A stretch of DNA of 64,000 nt from Hoeflea_A sp963921345 (GCA_963921345.3 CAWUFE020000007.1:3100001-3164000), one strand, 5' to 3'; positions 52,434 through 61,585 are shown, counted from the first letter of the stretch. The notes: generated by a model from the sequence alone, not told the origin. Numbers and translations are program-made.

Positions 52434-52697
52434 ATGGAGCCAAACCAAGTCCTACACGGTCAGCTGACGGCCGAGCAGATCAGTCGCATCTTTGCCATGT
52501 GCGGCCAGCTTCAGGCTGTCACTAGGGCAGTGAACGGAAACGCGATACCTCTCACCGTCCCGACGGCAGACCTGTTGTCCGCATTGGACAAATCCGAGCC
52601 GATCGAGCCGGAGGCACCAGAAAAATCCAGGGCCAAAAGGCCCACGAAACAGGAACAGGCGGCGAGGGACGCGGTTGTCGATGTCGTCGAGGCCTAG
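52434..52697 (+). CDS. Small phage-type protein after the truncated fibre gene
   Basis: This 87-aa protein (MEPNQVLHGQLTAEQISRIF ...) begins 4 bases after the fibre stop. A helical N-terminal half is followed by a charged Lys/Glu/Arg tail. Its tight spacing indicates it belonged to the same prophage operon. Function unknown. Confidence 0.6.
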   Translation: MEPNQVLHGQLTAEQISRIFAMCGQLQAVTRAVNGNAIPLTVPTADLLSALDKSEPIEPEAPEKSRAKRPTKQEQAARDAVVDVVEA

Positions 52698-52889
52698 CGG
52701 CTACTGAAAGTTCTTCGCGGCGGGTCGCCCTTTCCCGATACAGGCCCCTGGGGCAACGTTTTTGACGCTGTATCGTACCCGCCATGCGCCGATTCCTCCA
52801 TTTGATGGGAACGAGGGTATCGCCGCATCTGGCCGTTATACAGTTTCGCCAGTTGCTCGCAAGCACCGGCACCTCAGGGAGAAGCGATC
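52698..52889 (+). other. Short remnant left of the IS21 element
   Basis: The segment contains open frames such as MRRFLHLMGTRVSPHLAVIQ, starting at 52783, that read into the insertion sequence and may continue on its right side. I cannot define the original gene; it was probably a tail-region gene of the older prophage. Confidence 0.35.
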
Positions 52890-53002
52890 ACAAGTGTCAA
52901 GCGACACCTACACTTACGAGTTAAGACGACACCCAGTGTTACGAGGACAGCGCGATTTGGGGGGCGTACGCCCCCCAAATCGCGGCGCCAAAATTTGCCC
53001 GT

Positions 53003-53782
53003 TCAGGCGCTCTCTTTTGTCAGAAGTTCTTCGAGGTCGCGCAGCCGATATGAGCGGCCTTTGATGTTGAGCACATGAGATCGGTGAAGGAGCCGATCGA
53101 GGATCGCGGCAGCAAGGACTTCATCGCCGGCGAGCAACTCGGTCCAGTCGCGAATGCTCTTGTTGGTGGTGATGATCATCGCACCCCGAGCGTAGCGATA
53201 GCTGACCAGCCGGAAGAAGAGGCCGGCCTCTTCCCGGTTCATCGGATCAAAACCCATTTCATCGATCAGCAGCAGCGAACTGGACATGTATTTCCGGCCC
53301 TTTAGCCTTGTAGGCGGCAGAAGCGCGTCCGCCTTGATGGCCGTCAGCAGTTCATCAAAGCGATAGTACTGGACTGAGAAGCCGAGTTGGATCGCCCGGA
53401 TGCCCAGTCCCACGAGCAAGTGCGACTTCCCGACCCCGGGCGGCCCCTGAAGCAGGACAACCTCGGCATTCCGGATCCAGGCCCCGGTCGCCAAGGTGTC
53501 GATGCGGGAACGCTCGATTGCCGGCTGGAAGGCAAAATCAAAGTTTTCCAACGTCTGCCCGGTCGGGATTTTCGACGTCTTCATCATCGTCTTGATGCGC
53601 CGTTCTTCGCGGCCGGCACGCTCAATATCGAGAATCCGTTCAAGTAACTGGTGAGCGGACATCTCGGTGCTGACGGCCTCCGACAGCAAAGTGTCCAGCG
53701 CCTCGGATGCGTAGCCAAGGCCGAGTGCGTCCAGCTTCTCGCGGGTTACGTCAATATCCAGTTTTATGCTCCGAGACGTCAT
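53003..53782 (-). CDS. istB: IS21 helper ATPase IstB
   Basis: This 259-aa AAA+ ATPase (DnaC/IstB type) has Walker A GPPGVGKS (113-120) and Walker B LLLIDEMGFD. It assembles on target DNA and stimulates the IstA transposase. It overlaps istA by 4 bases. Confidence 0.93.
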   Translation of the reverse strand: MTSRSIKLDIDVTREKLDALGLGYASEALDTLLSEAVSTEMSAHQLLERILDIERAGREERRIKTMMKTSKIPTGQTLENFDFAFQPAIERSRIDTLATGAWIRNAEVVLLQGPPGVGKSHLLVGLGIRAIQLGFSVQYYRFDELLTAIKADALLPPTRLKGRKYMSSSLLLIDEMGFDPMNREEAGLFFRLVSYRYARGAMIITTNKSIRDWTELLAGDEVLAAAILDRLLHRSHVLNIKGRSYRLRDLEELLTKESA

Positions 53783-55041
53783 CGGGCCACCTCCGCCAGA
53801 CGGGCGTAGATGTCGATCGAGCGCTGCTGAACATTGCTGGCCGCCAGCGCCTGAAGGCCTCGCCCCATCTTGCCAAGCGGCATCGGCGCGCGGACACGAT
53901 CGGTGTCATCACCATCGAAGTGTGCATCGTCACACACGATCAGCCGCTCGGTGCGGCGCGGATGCATGGCGATCACTTCGGCATTCTTGAGGATCTGCAC
54001 GTGCCCGGCCAGACCGCGCACCTCCACGTCCTGGCCGACGAAACGGAACGGCACGCTGTATTGTCGGCCTTCGAAGCTGACGAGGCAGTCAATTCCGACG
54101 GGCCTGCGCACGACGATGTCGAACGGTTCCGGCAGCGTCTCGGGCAATGGCGTCAGAAGACGACGCTCCTGTTCCCACGCTTCGGCGACACTGGTGCCGG
54201 TCGCCGGGCACCGCAGGCGGCCGGCACGCTCTTCAAGCCGCGCATCGGTCACGGCCTGCAGCTGTTCCAGGCTGTCAAAGGCCTCCTTGCGAGGATCAAC
54301 CGTCTCACGAAGGTCGCGCACATGTCTCTCGACTTTACCCTTTCCCTCCGGATGCCGAGGTTGGCAGGCGTCGACATGGAAGTTCAGTTGCGCTGCAAAG
54401 CGCCGATACGTCTCGTTGATGACGCCCCAGGCGCCGGCCCCCTTGGAGATCGCCGTCTTCACGTTGTCGATGCGCAGAACCGCGACTGAACCGCCCAAGC
54501 GACGCAAACACGCCGTATTGCAAGACTGCCAGGACAACATGTCCTTCGAACGAGACCAGACAACCGCCCGTTTGCGGCTCCAAGAAAGCGTCACGATCAA
54601 GGCAGAAAGATCGACAACCTCGTCGCCAAGAACCACGCCGGGAAACTCCGCCCAGTCCACCTGGGCCTGTGCGCCGGCCGGCGTCTCAACACGACGTCTC
54701 GCCCGGACCTTCGGGGCCGGATACGTCGCCTTCCAATATCTCTGAACCGATCGCAGGCTCCCGCCATAACCATGCTCGCGCTGCAGCCACCGATGAAGAT
54801 CCACCAGGTTTACACGGCCGTCCTCTTGCTGAGAGCGCCAATGCGAGATCGCTTCCGCATAATCGGCGGCCTTGAATGTCTGCTTGGACCTACCATCCAA
54901 TACGCCCGCCGATCGGCGCTTGTGATGATATCGAACCGTGCCCTCCGTAACCCCGAGAAGCCGCGCCACTGCGCTCTGGGAATGCCCCTGTTTCAACAAT
55001 ACAGCCATGGCTGTCCGTTCCTCTTTTGCGAGAAAGCTCAT
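53779..55041 (-). CDS. istA: IS21 transposase IstA
   Basis: This 420-aa transposase has an N-terminal HTH (QSAVARLLGVTEGTVRYHHK) and the DDE catalytic core: VDWAEFPG, LRIDNVKTAI and HPEGKGKVERHV (Asp, Asp, Glu). A C-terminal beta-barrel follows (YSVPFRFVGQDVEVRGLAG). The start at 55041 is preferred over an earlier codon at 55095. Full length, no stop or frameshift. Confidence 0.93.
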   Translation of the reverse strand: MSFLAKEERTAMAVLLKQGHSQSAVARLLGVTEGTVRYHHKRRSAGVLDGRSKQTFKAADYAEAISHWRSQQEDGRVNLVDLHRWLQREHGYGGSLRSVQRYWKATYPAPKVRARRRVETPAGAQAQVDWAEFPGVVLGDEVVDLSALIVTLSWSRKRAVVWSRSKDMLSWQSCNTACLRRLGGSVAVLRIDNVKTAISKGAGAWGVINETYRRFAAQLNFHVDACQPRHPEGKGKVERHVRDLRETVDPRKEAFDSLEQLQAVTDARLEERAGRLRCPATGTSVAEAWEQERRLLTPLPETLPEPFDIVVRRPVGIDCLVSFEGRQYSVPFRFVGQDVEVRGLAGHVQILKNAEVIAMHPRRTERLIVCDDAHFDGDDTDRVRAPMPLGKMGRGLQALAASNVQQRSIDIYARLAEVAR

Positions 55042-55325
55042 CGTCTTTTTCCGCCAATTGTTGACGGAAAATCGATGAGCTAAGGCTGTTGCCACCTCGT
55101 AAAGGTAGCTGTCGCCTTACGGTCAAAATGAACTGTCGCCCTACAACAAGTTCGAAGTACGTCAGATGGAAGAGTACTGGGCGTCCTCGACGACGCGACA
55201 ACGAATTGCTGGTGGAGATCACTGGCCTGAAATCAACGCTGTCACACAACACGTCGACCCTCAACCGCATTCTTCAGGCTGTCGAACGACGACCGCGATC
55301 GCTCGGAGGGGATCAGCCCAATGAC

Positions 55326-55517
55326 TCAGTCTGTGGTGAGCAAAGTTTCGAGTTCCGCAAAGCAGTCTGAAAGGGTATCACATTCGAACCATTTTTCCTG
55401 CCCTGCATAGACGGCCAAGCGTTCGCCCGACGGATGAATCGACAAGCCATGATCCTGGTCATCCGGGCGAATCTCGATGGAGCCGTCCGAGCGCCCAATC
55501 GTAACAAACCTATTCAA
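55326..55517 (-). CDS. Hypothetical small beta-rich protein
   Basis: This 63-aa protein (MNRFVTIGRSDGSIEIRPDD ...) is acidic, with alternating hydrophobic residues that suggest a small beta fold and a helical end (LSDCFAELETLLTTD). It lies in the mosaic region right of the IS. No family recognised. Confidence 0.5.
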   Translation of the reverse strand: MNRFVTIGRSDGSIEIRPDDQDHGLSIHPSGERLAVYAGQEKWFECDTLSDCFAELETLLTTD

Positions 55518-55557
55518 TTGCAGCTCTCCATCGTCGTTGACGCCTATAGCGCGGCCT

Positions 55558-55710
55558 CTACTGTTTTAGGATGAACCACGCGATGATATAGGGACTAATA
55601 CCCAAGCCAACTAAGCCAAGAGCGACGAGAAGAGTGGCTATTGGCATTACGAATTTGTTTGGCTTTGAAGTTTCAGGCGCTCTACCGCGCACTAAATCAG
55701 AACTTCCCAC
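55558..55710 (-). CDS. 50-residue membrane peptide (GTG start)
   Basis: The frame begins at GTG 55710 after AGGGGGCGG, with a basic N-terminus and one helix (MPIATLLVALGLVGLGISPY, then IIAWFILK). GC is lower than in the prophage. Function unknown. Confidence 0.45.
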   Translation of the reverse strand: MGSSDLVRGRAPETSKPNKFVMPIATLLVALGLVGLGISPYIIAWFILKQ

Positions 55711-55773
55711 GATAAACCCGCCCCCTAACAGACGAGTCCACTTAGCTTTTATTTGGTCGGTGGTCCATACCTG

Positions 55774-56223
55774 ATGTGCTATTTTGGTAAATCAGCGCGC
55801 CCGACTGGTGACGTTAAAGTAGAACTCAAGCAATACTACCATGTGCCGGGCTGTTTGGCAGGACGGCCCTGTTTGCGTTTGAAAGCGGTATCGATGTTTC
55901 CTATTCCCGGCCGCATACATCAGTTCGTTGATGAGCGTGGAAAGGCTGCGAGCCTGATAGAGCGCATAGATGAGATCACGGCCTTGGATCTCCGAGATCA
56001 CGTCGGCAACTGGTTTCGCGATTTCGCCGCCCTGATTGAAATGGATACGTTCGCCGAGCGTGCCATCCACGATGCACAGGTCGCTATCGACGTGCTGGTC
56101 GATCATTTCCGGACACAGCTATTTCCGGTGAGAGCGCCGGAGCTTGCCGGGCTGAAGGCGGATGCGATCGAGAAGGTGGTTGCGGTTGACGTGAGCCTCG
56201 GCGAGCTGCCGGCTCGAGGTTAG
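55774..56223 (+). CDS. Hypothetical helical protein
   Basis: The second half (DEITALDLRDHVGNWFRDFA, then AERAIHDAQVAIDVLVDHFR) is a clear helical domain; the first 40 residues are uncertain. The ATG at 55774 is chosen, although a TTG at 55753 or ATG at 55894 are alternatives, none with a good ribosome site. It is followed by a strong terminator. No family recognised. Confidence 0.5.
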   Translation: MCYFGKSARPTGDVKVELKQYYHVPGCLAGRPCLRLKAVSMFPIPGRIHQFVDERGKAASLIERIDEITALDLRDHVGNWFRDFAALIEMDTFAERAIHDAQVAIDVLVDHFRTQLFPVRAPELAGLKADAIEKVVAVDVSLGELPARG

Positions 56224-56288
56224 TCGAATTAGGAGATTATTAGGAAATCTCAACTCTAAGTAGTTTTGGGAATTTCCTCCCTATTCCC

Positions 56289-56335
56289 AGTGGCCCGATG
56301 CCCAGTTTGCCACGGATCCGCATCGGGCCACTTTC
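56289..56335 (+). terminator. Long-stem terminator
   Basis: A 13-bp perfect stem, AGTGGCCCGATGC (56289-56301) with GCATCGGGCCACT (56320-56332), is followed by TTT. It lies 66 bases after the preceding stop and would end that transcript. Confidence 0.65.
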
Positions 56336-56389
56336 ATTCGATCCTTTTGTTACAGTGGCTTTTTCTCAGTGTGGCGGTCAAATTCAACG

Positions 56390-56605
56390 TCAATGGGACA
56401 GGGACGTAATCAGAGATAAGCCCAAAGCAAATAGAACGACAAGCACGATCAGAATTTGAAAATTGCGGTTCGCTATCACGCGTCCGACTTTCTTGACGTC
56501 CTCCGCTTCGTGTAGAATGTACGTAAGTTTGTTCCGCTTCCCTTTGATCCTGTATTACAGCGCAACGAGTACCAAAATTATCAATACTGCGTCGATGTAA
56601 ATCAT
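56390..56605 (-). pseudogene. Small two-helix membrane protein gene broken by a TAA
   Basis: One frame reads MIYIDAVLIILVLVAL, a TAA, and then a basic linker (RIKGKRNKLTYILHEAED) and a second membrane helix (FQILIVLVVLFALGLSLI). Restoring the TAA (for instance to CAA) gives a sensible 71-residue two-helix protein. It could be a pseudogene by one base change, or two coincidental frames. Confidence 0.4.
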
Positions 56606-56627
56606 GGCTGTTGAAGCCGCTCGGCTC

Positions 56628-57135
56628 CTACTGTTTGCGTTGCAATTTTCCAGTGCTTTCGACGGCTTCGTCCAAATATTCGCCTAACACGTCGCCAATC
56701 AGTTTGACCTTTTGCTTCGGCATCATCCCTTCAGTCTCCCATATGCTGCGGATAATTCTGGCCTGTTCCGCAGTCGGATCGAAGTACTTTGGCCGGCCCC
56801 GTCGGCGCTTCGTCTCCCGATGGGAGTGTTGGCCTTTAGCGCCGCCAGCCGGTCGCGCCGCTCTTTCGTGCTCGGCATGACTCGTTCATGGCCAGCGATC
56901 TGCACCGACACTTGCCAATCGCCCAGGCACTTCAGCAGGTGCACGGGGCGAGGGCCCAGATCCTGACGATAGCAGTTAGTGTCCCCTGGTCGCAGGATGA
57001 TGCCCATATGCGGATCTCCATCAGAAAGAACTTCTCGTCGTCGGTGTCGATCAGTATGCGATTTGCGCCGGCATCGATCAGCCGCTGTTTCCGCCGTCGA
57101 TATCCGTAGCCGAGAATAATGGATGTGTCCGCCAT
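56628..57135 (-). pseudogene. Frameshifted recombinase (resolvase-type) remnant
   Basis: Three frames join in order: MADTSIILGYGYRRRKQRLI (start 57135), then GPRPVHLLKCLGDWQVSVQI with HERVMPSTKERRDRLAAL, then RGRPKYFDPTAEQARIIRSI ending at 56628. Together they resemble a small resolvase/invertase-like protein with its C-terminal HTH-like part. At least two frameshifts interrupt it, so it is inactive. Confidence 0.6.
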
Positions 57136-57339
57136 GCGACTTTATACCCATACATTGAGATTATTAGAGCGAAAACAGTAGGGACAAGTTTTTTGGCATC
57201 GGCCGTTCTTTGAGACCGCAACAAATGCCGGTACCGAACCCAAAACGGAAGCCGCTAGCAACTCCGATAATATTGACCTGAATCAACGAATGTGCCGGGG
57301 ATCGCCGTTATCCGTTGCACATCCACCAGGGCAACTGTG

Positions 57340-58101
57340 ATGACATCAGAAAAAACCGGCCAGATTGTTTGGCACGACCTGTTTACTGACGGTGCAGACA
57401 CGTCCCGGACCTTCTATGCGGCGGTTGCAGACTGGCACTATATCATTGAGCGAGCAGAAGATTTTGCCTGGGGTGGTGGTGAACGAGACTTCATTCTCGC
57501 GCTTTCGGATGACGAGGCCGGCGCTGGATTTGTAGTGCACAACTGCGTGGGTGCACTTGGCTGGGTTCCATATGTTGAAGTGACGGATGTCGATGCAGTT
57601 GCTCGAATGGCCGCGGACCTGGATGGCACTGTTTTGAAATCCCCTTTCGAGGTCCCTGGTGTTGGACGTAACTGCCTTCTGCACGATCCAGCGGGTGCTA
57701 TTTTTGGTATTTGTACGTCCCGACACACCTTTCCGATTCCGAAAAAGCAGTTTGGTTTCGAAGTCTATCAGGCGCACGAGAGAGACTTCCCAGCGGATTT
57801 TTATGGTAGGCTATTCGATTGGAGCACTCTCCCCTCTCAACGCACCGCTGAAACAACGGGACCAATTGTACGGGCAGAAAATCAGATCGGTTTTTGGGCC
57901 TCACATGGGGCAATATCCGATCAGAACAATTCGTGGCTGCCCAGTGTACGAGTAAACGGTCAACTTTCTAAGGCGCTATTGCGGGTGCAGGAGGAGGGAG
58001 GTTCGGCTATCCACCAATTAGACGATGCGCCGCATTTGTCTGACTGCGCATTTGTTTTGGATCCAAATGGAGCGCCGCTTTATCTAGTGGCCGGTCGATA
58101 G
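57340..58101 (+). CDS. VOC (glyoxalase/dioxygenase fold) protein, two domains
   Basis: This 253-aa protein has two VOC-like halves, about 8-128 (GQIVWHDLFTDGADTSRTFY ... LLHDPAGAIFGI) and 138-252 (FPADFYGRLFDW ... FVLDPNGAPLYLVAG). The family covers metal-dependent lyases, isomerases and dioxygenases; the substrate cannot be read here. Metal ligands in the first half (His13, Glu-type positions) are partly kept. Confidence 0.75.
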   Translation: MTSEKTGQIVWHDLFTDGADTSRTFYAAVADWHYIIERAEDFAWGGGERDFILALSDDEAGAGFVVHNCVGALGWVPYVEVTDVDAVARMAADLDGTVLKSPFEVPGVGRNCLLHDPAGAIFGICTSRHTFPIPKKQFGFEVYQAHERDFPADFYGRLFDWSTLPSQRTAETTGPIVRAENQIGFWASHGAISDQNNSWLPSVRVNGQLSKALLRVQEEGGSAIHQLDDAPHLSDCAFVLDPNGAPLYLVAGR

Positions 58102-58339
58102 TTATCGCTGAAGAAGCCGGTTAGAGCTTTCCTGAAGTGATGCGGAATTTCGCAATGTCCGCTCAGCCGATAATTGACGTGAGCAAGTTGAATGATTGAA
58201 CGAACAAAAAACAAAGACCGAGGCCAACCACGGTAGCCGATTTGTATCCGACTCAAGTGTCTAAGGGAGGTGCAAAAGTCAACGGTCTTTGCGTATACTG
58301 CTCCAGAGCAAAACAATATTCATTCTCTAGGGGGCACCT

Positions 58340-58675
58340 ATGCAGACCGGACTCGTAGTACTGACTTTCGACCCGCCAATGGATCCGGCGCTACATGAGC
58401 GATACTCAGAGGCAGTCCGAACGCAGATTTTGCCCGCATTCTTCAAGGCCACGGGATTTATCGATTTTCGCTCGCAGCGCGGTGGCACTGTTACGCCCAT
58501 CTCCTACACGTCAATGACGTTCACTGATGGCGAGACCGCCGAGGCCTTTTTGGCGTCGAGCGAATTCAAAGAGGGGACTCGGCTTATGCGGGAGGCCGGT
58601 TGCACTTCGATTGATGCGCGTAGTTTTGGACCGTCTCCGTTCTTCGAAGGTCCTGTAACCGACGACGATCTGTAG
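58340..58675 (+). CDS. Small dimeric alpha/beta-barrel-like protein
   Basis: This 111-aa protein (MQTGLVVLTFDPPMDPALHE ...) has the length and strand-helix pattern of ABM/EthD-type dimeric alpha-beta barrels, with SMTFTDGETAEAFLASSEFK in the middle. The ribosome site GGGGG precedes it. Role unknown. Confidence 0.6.
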   Translation: MQTGLVVLTFDPPMDPALHERYSEAVRTQILPAFFKATGFIDFRSQRGGTVTPISYTSMTFTDGETAEAFLASSEFKEGTRLMREAGCTSIDARSFGPSPFFEGPVTDDDL

Positions 58676-58684
58676 CACGCGGTT

Positions 58685-58942
58685 TTACTCTAGGATTTCC
58701 TCGACAGAACCAATAAAGACAGGTCCTGGCGCAATTGAATTTTTGTGCGAGACTTTCGTCACGATCCCCTTCAGCTCTTTGTTGTATATATCGTCATGCA
58801 ATTCGTAGAAACTACCCAATTGGGGTATGGTGACGGCAGCAGTCGATTTTACTGAAGCTCGCTCTGTTTCTACAACACCACTGCTCATTTTGATGACGGT
58901 AAGAGTTGTCTCATAGCTACCCGGCGGAACGCTGTGTGTCAT
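58685..58942 (-). CDS. Hypothetical small beta-rich protein
   Basis: This 85-aa protein (MTHSVPPGSYETTLTVIKMS ...) starts at 58942 after AGAGAGGG. It is beta-rich and ends acidic. It is convergent to the 111-aa gene with only 9 bases between them. No family recognised. Confidence 0.55.
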   Translation of the reverse strand: MTHSVPPGSYETTLTVIKMSSGVVETERASVKSTAAVTIPQLGSFYELHDDIYNKELKGIVTKVSHKNSIAPGPVFIGSVEEILE

Positions 58943-59317
58943 ATTGTAAATCCCTCTCTCTCTCTCTGCTGAGTTATCCTCGACTTTAGCTTGGCGATCG
59001 GACGGCGGCCAATGCTCACCGAATACGATCAATCAGCTCTGACCCTTTGTTTCGCACATTCCCCACCGCTTACGTCACCGGTGAATGGCCAGGTCGGCGC
59101 AGCGGTTCTCCTTCGGAAGAGCCAAAGCGTCTTCCTTGCCACTCGGTTGATGATCAGCACTGAGTAACATCTAATAGAAGGGAACCTCCGACTTTCGCAT
59201 CAAGGCTGTACAGCTCAAACCAACAAAGCCCACACTTGACCCCGCCTCCCCCCGAATCCTACCCTACTCCCCGAAAACGCACCCAGCGCACCAAACTCCA
59301 AATCAGGACGAACCACT
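58943..59317. other. Gene-free segment before the binding-protein gene
   Basis: No gene is supported in these 375 bases; a CT/AG simple repeat at about 58953-58970 is the only clear feature. It forms the boundary between the mosaic region and the very GC-rich amine locus. Confidence 0.5.
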
Positions 59318-60598
59318 TTGAGTACCTACAAGTTCGGCGCAGACCTGGCAGTGGCGGCGGCGATGCCGGGGCTCAATGTGGCCGGGCAGGAGGCGGTGAA
59401 GCTCGGGGTGCTGGCGCCGTTTACCGGGGTGCAGTCGTCCTGGGGGCTGCCGGGGTTTCATGCGTCGCTGATCTGGGCCGACTGGGTCAACAGCGGCGGC
59501 GGGCTGAAGGTCGGCAATTCGAGCCTGCCGGTGGAAATCGTCGCCTTCGACGACCAGTACGACCCGGCGCGCGCCATCATCGGGGCGCGGCAGCTGGTGC
59601 ACGAGCACGGGGTCAAGCTGGTGATGATGCTGGGCGGCGATACGGTGCCGGCGATCTCCGACCTGCTGACCCGCGAAAAGGTGCTGGCGACGACGCTGCT
59701 GCCGACCGATCTCAGCCCCGACATGCCCTATCTGATCGCGCCCTGCGAGGTGCATCCGATCTATGTGGTGACCGGGGTCGACTGGCTGGCCGCCAACCGG
59801 CCGGAGCTGAAGACGGCGGCGATCTGCGCCCAGAAGGACGCGCTGGGGCTGCCGTCGGTGGCCACCTACCGGGCGGCCTTCGAAGCGGCCGGCATCGAGA
59901 TCCAGAAGGAGGTGCTGTTTCCGGGCGACCTCAACGATGTCGACGCCATGGTCGCCGTGCTGCTCGAGGGCGAGCCGGACATCCTGTGCTGGGACACGGC
60001 TTACGAACCCTTCGTGCATGCGCTGACGGAAGCCGCCTACCGGGCGAATTTTACCGGCCAGATCCTGTCCTGTACCTGCGACAATTATTCGGCGCTGGTG
60101 CACAAGACGAGCGCCGAATTCATGGAAGGCTTCCTCTTCCAGTTTCCTGATTTCGACGATCCGGCGCTCAACGACCCGCAGATCCGCTTCGCCCGGCCGA
60201 ACGATTTCTACGACGAGTTCAACCACCGCTATCCGGGCGAGTGGAGTGCCGTGCCGTGGGAGTATTTTTCCATTCTGGAAATCTGGCGCAGCGCGGTCGA
60301 GGCCGCCGGTACGACCGAGCCGATCGCCGTGCTGTCGACCATGAAGACCGATGGCTTTTCGCAGAATGCCTTCGGCGAGGCGAAATGGTGGGGCCGCGAA
60401 CTGTTCGGCACCAACAACGCGCTGGTCGGCGCCTGGCCGGTGGTGCGTATCGAGGCCGGCAAGGCGCGCATCGTCGAATTCCGCTCCATTCTCGACTGGT
60501 GGGACAGGCACGGCGAACTGCTGTTGCGCAACATGCGCGCCTACGGCCAGATGTGGGACCAGCGCTGGGTGGCCGGCGGCGCGGTGTCGGAGGACTGA
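59318..60598 (+). CDS. LivK-type substrate-binding protein without a recognisable signal peptide
   Basis: This 426-aa protein belongs to the Peripla_BP_6 family (AVKLGVLAPFTGVQSSWGLP, DDQYDPARAIIGARQLV, ICAQKDALGLPSVATY). It is a clear paralogue of the partial gene at 63.2 kb. The start is a TTG at 59318 and no export signal precedes the fold, while its paralogue has a Tat signal. So the N-terminus was probably lost or altered. Beside tmm and a GntR gene it may have bound methylated amines or a related compound. Confidence 0.75.
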   Translation: MSTYKFGADLAVAAAMPGLNVAGQEAVKLGVLAPFTGVQSSWGLPGFHASLIWADWVNSGGGLKVGNSSLPVEIVAFDDQYDPARAIIGARQLVHEHGVKLVMMLGGDTVPAISDLLTREKVLATTLLPTDLSPDMPYLIAPCEVHPIYVVTGVDWLAANRPELKTAAICAQKDALGLPSVATYRAAFEAAGIEIQKEVLFPGDLNDVDAMVAVLLEGEPDILCWDTAYEPFVHALTEAAYRANFTGQILSCTCDNYSALVHKTSAEFMEGFLFQFPDFDDPALNDPQIRFARPNDFYDEFNHRYPGEWSAVPWEYFSILEIWRSAVEAAGTTEPIAVLSTMKTDGFSQNAFGEAKWWGRELFGTNNALVGAWPVVRIEAGKARIVEFRSILDWWDRHGELLLRNMRAYGQMWDQRWVAGGAVSED

Positions 60599-60620
60599 GC
60601 GCGATGTACTGCAGTGCCAG

Positions 60621-60706
60621 AAATTCGGGGACAGTTTACTTAATTCAGGCACGACCCTTCAAAAGCGCAGTCTTTTCAAAGAATTAAGTAAACTGTCCCC
60701 GAATTT
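60621..60706. repeat. Perfect 26-bp inverted repeat (REP/MITE-like)
   Basis: The arms at 60621-60646 (AAATTCGGGGACAGTTTACT...) and 60681-60706 are exact inverse copies around a 34-base centre. GTGCC/GGCAC outside extends the symmetry. The sequence GGGGACAGTTTACTTAATT resembles the ends of repeats linked to REP-associated Y1 transposases. Confidence 0.75.
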
Positions 60707-60734
60707 GCGACTCGGCACAAGGGTGCAGATTCCA

Positions 60735-61490
60735 CTAACCGCGGACCAGATCTCTGTGGAAATCGGCGAGCGCCAGCTTGAGGTGCTCGACGGCGGCCTC
60801 GACGTCGCGGTTTTCGATGGCCTGGCAGAGCGCCCGGTTGCGGGCGGCGTAGCTGCCGATCTGGCCGGGCGACAGGCTCTGACGCCGGCTCTTGCCCCAG
60901 TCGGCATTGGCCGAGACGTGCTGGGTCAGCCGGCAGACGGACAGAAGCAGCGGGTTGCGGGTGCATTCGGCGAGATGTAGGCGTAGCCGGTCGTCGATCT
61001 GCGAAAAGGCCTCGCCGTCGGTCTTCACCGCTTCGAGCTCGGTCTGGATGTCCTTCATCTTGCGAATGTCGCGGCCGGTGATGTTGAGGACGGCCAGGCG
61101 GACGATCTCGGGTTCGATGATCGAGCGCAGCACGCCCAGTTCCAACGGGCTGGTGATCTGCGACAGTTCCGACAGGTCGAGCAGGTGGTCGCCGGCCGCC
61201 ACAACGGCGCCCTCCTCCGGCTTCGACCGGTTGCGCACGAACGAACCGCTGCCCTGGCGGCGGTCGATGACACCGTAGGTTTCCAGCAGCGACAGCGCCT
61301 GGCGCACGGTCGTGCGGGTGACGCCGTGCTGCGCGGCGAGATCGCGCTCGGGCGGCAGTTTCATGCCAGGCTGGATTTCGCCCTCTGTGATCTGCCGAAA
61401 AATTTCGTCGGCCAGCCGCCGGGCACTGTTGGGGATCGGATGCGGCATCCGCTCGCCGTCCACCCAGGGCGGTGACAACACTAAAGTCAT
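60735..61490 (-). CDS. GntR/FadR-family regulator of the amine locus
   Basis: This 251-aa protein has a GntR winged helix (ERDLAAQHGVTRTTVRQALS, GSGSFVRNR) and a FCD effector domain, with the metal-binding pattern LRLHLAECTRNPLL. The start at 61490 is used; an ATG at 61448 is also possible. It lies next to tmm and is probably its local regulator. Candidate sites with the core ATTGGTC lie at 62.99-63.18 kb. Confidence 0.82.
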   Translation of the reverse strand: MTLVLSPPWVDGERMPHPIPNSARRLADEIFRQITEGEIQPGMKLPPERDLAAQHGVTRTTVRQALSLLETYGVIDRRQGSGSFVRNRSKPEEGAVVAAGDHLLDLSELSQITSPLELGVLRSIIEPEIVRLAVLNITGRDIRKMKDIQTELEAVKTDGEAFSQIDDRLRLHLAECTRNPLLLSVCRLTQHVSANADWGKSRRQSLSPGQIGSYAARNRALCQAIENRDVEAAVEHLKLALADFHRDLVRG

Positions 61491-61585
61491 GGAATCGCTA
61501 CGTCGTTCATGGTCCTGCAGCGACGGTAACACCGAGTCCGGCACGATAGTCAAGCCGACCTGTCGCGCCGGGACCGGGGCTTACG

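Larger units (their letters stand above)
52895..55147. mobile_element. Complete IS21-family insertion sequence
   Basis: The ends are inverted and begin TGTCAAGCGACA (52895) and, on the minus strand, TGTAGGGCGACA (55147). Each end has further internal GCGACA-type repeats, as in IS21 elements. The flanking ACAAG (52890-52894 and 55148-55152) is a 5-bp target duplication. The element is 2253 bases with istA and istB both intact, so it may be active. Confidence 0.9.

Noticed and set aside
51863..52435. 190-aa minus-strand frame across the att site
   Set aside because: It spans the integrase end, the tRNA fragment and the antisense of a recognisable tail-fibre fragment.
59303..60652. 449-aa minus-strand frame
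   Set aside because: It is the complement of a clear substrate-binding protein gene in high-GC DNA.
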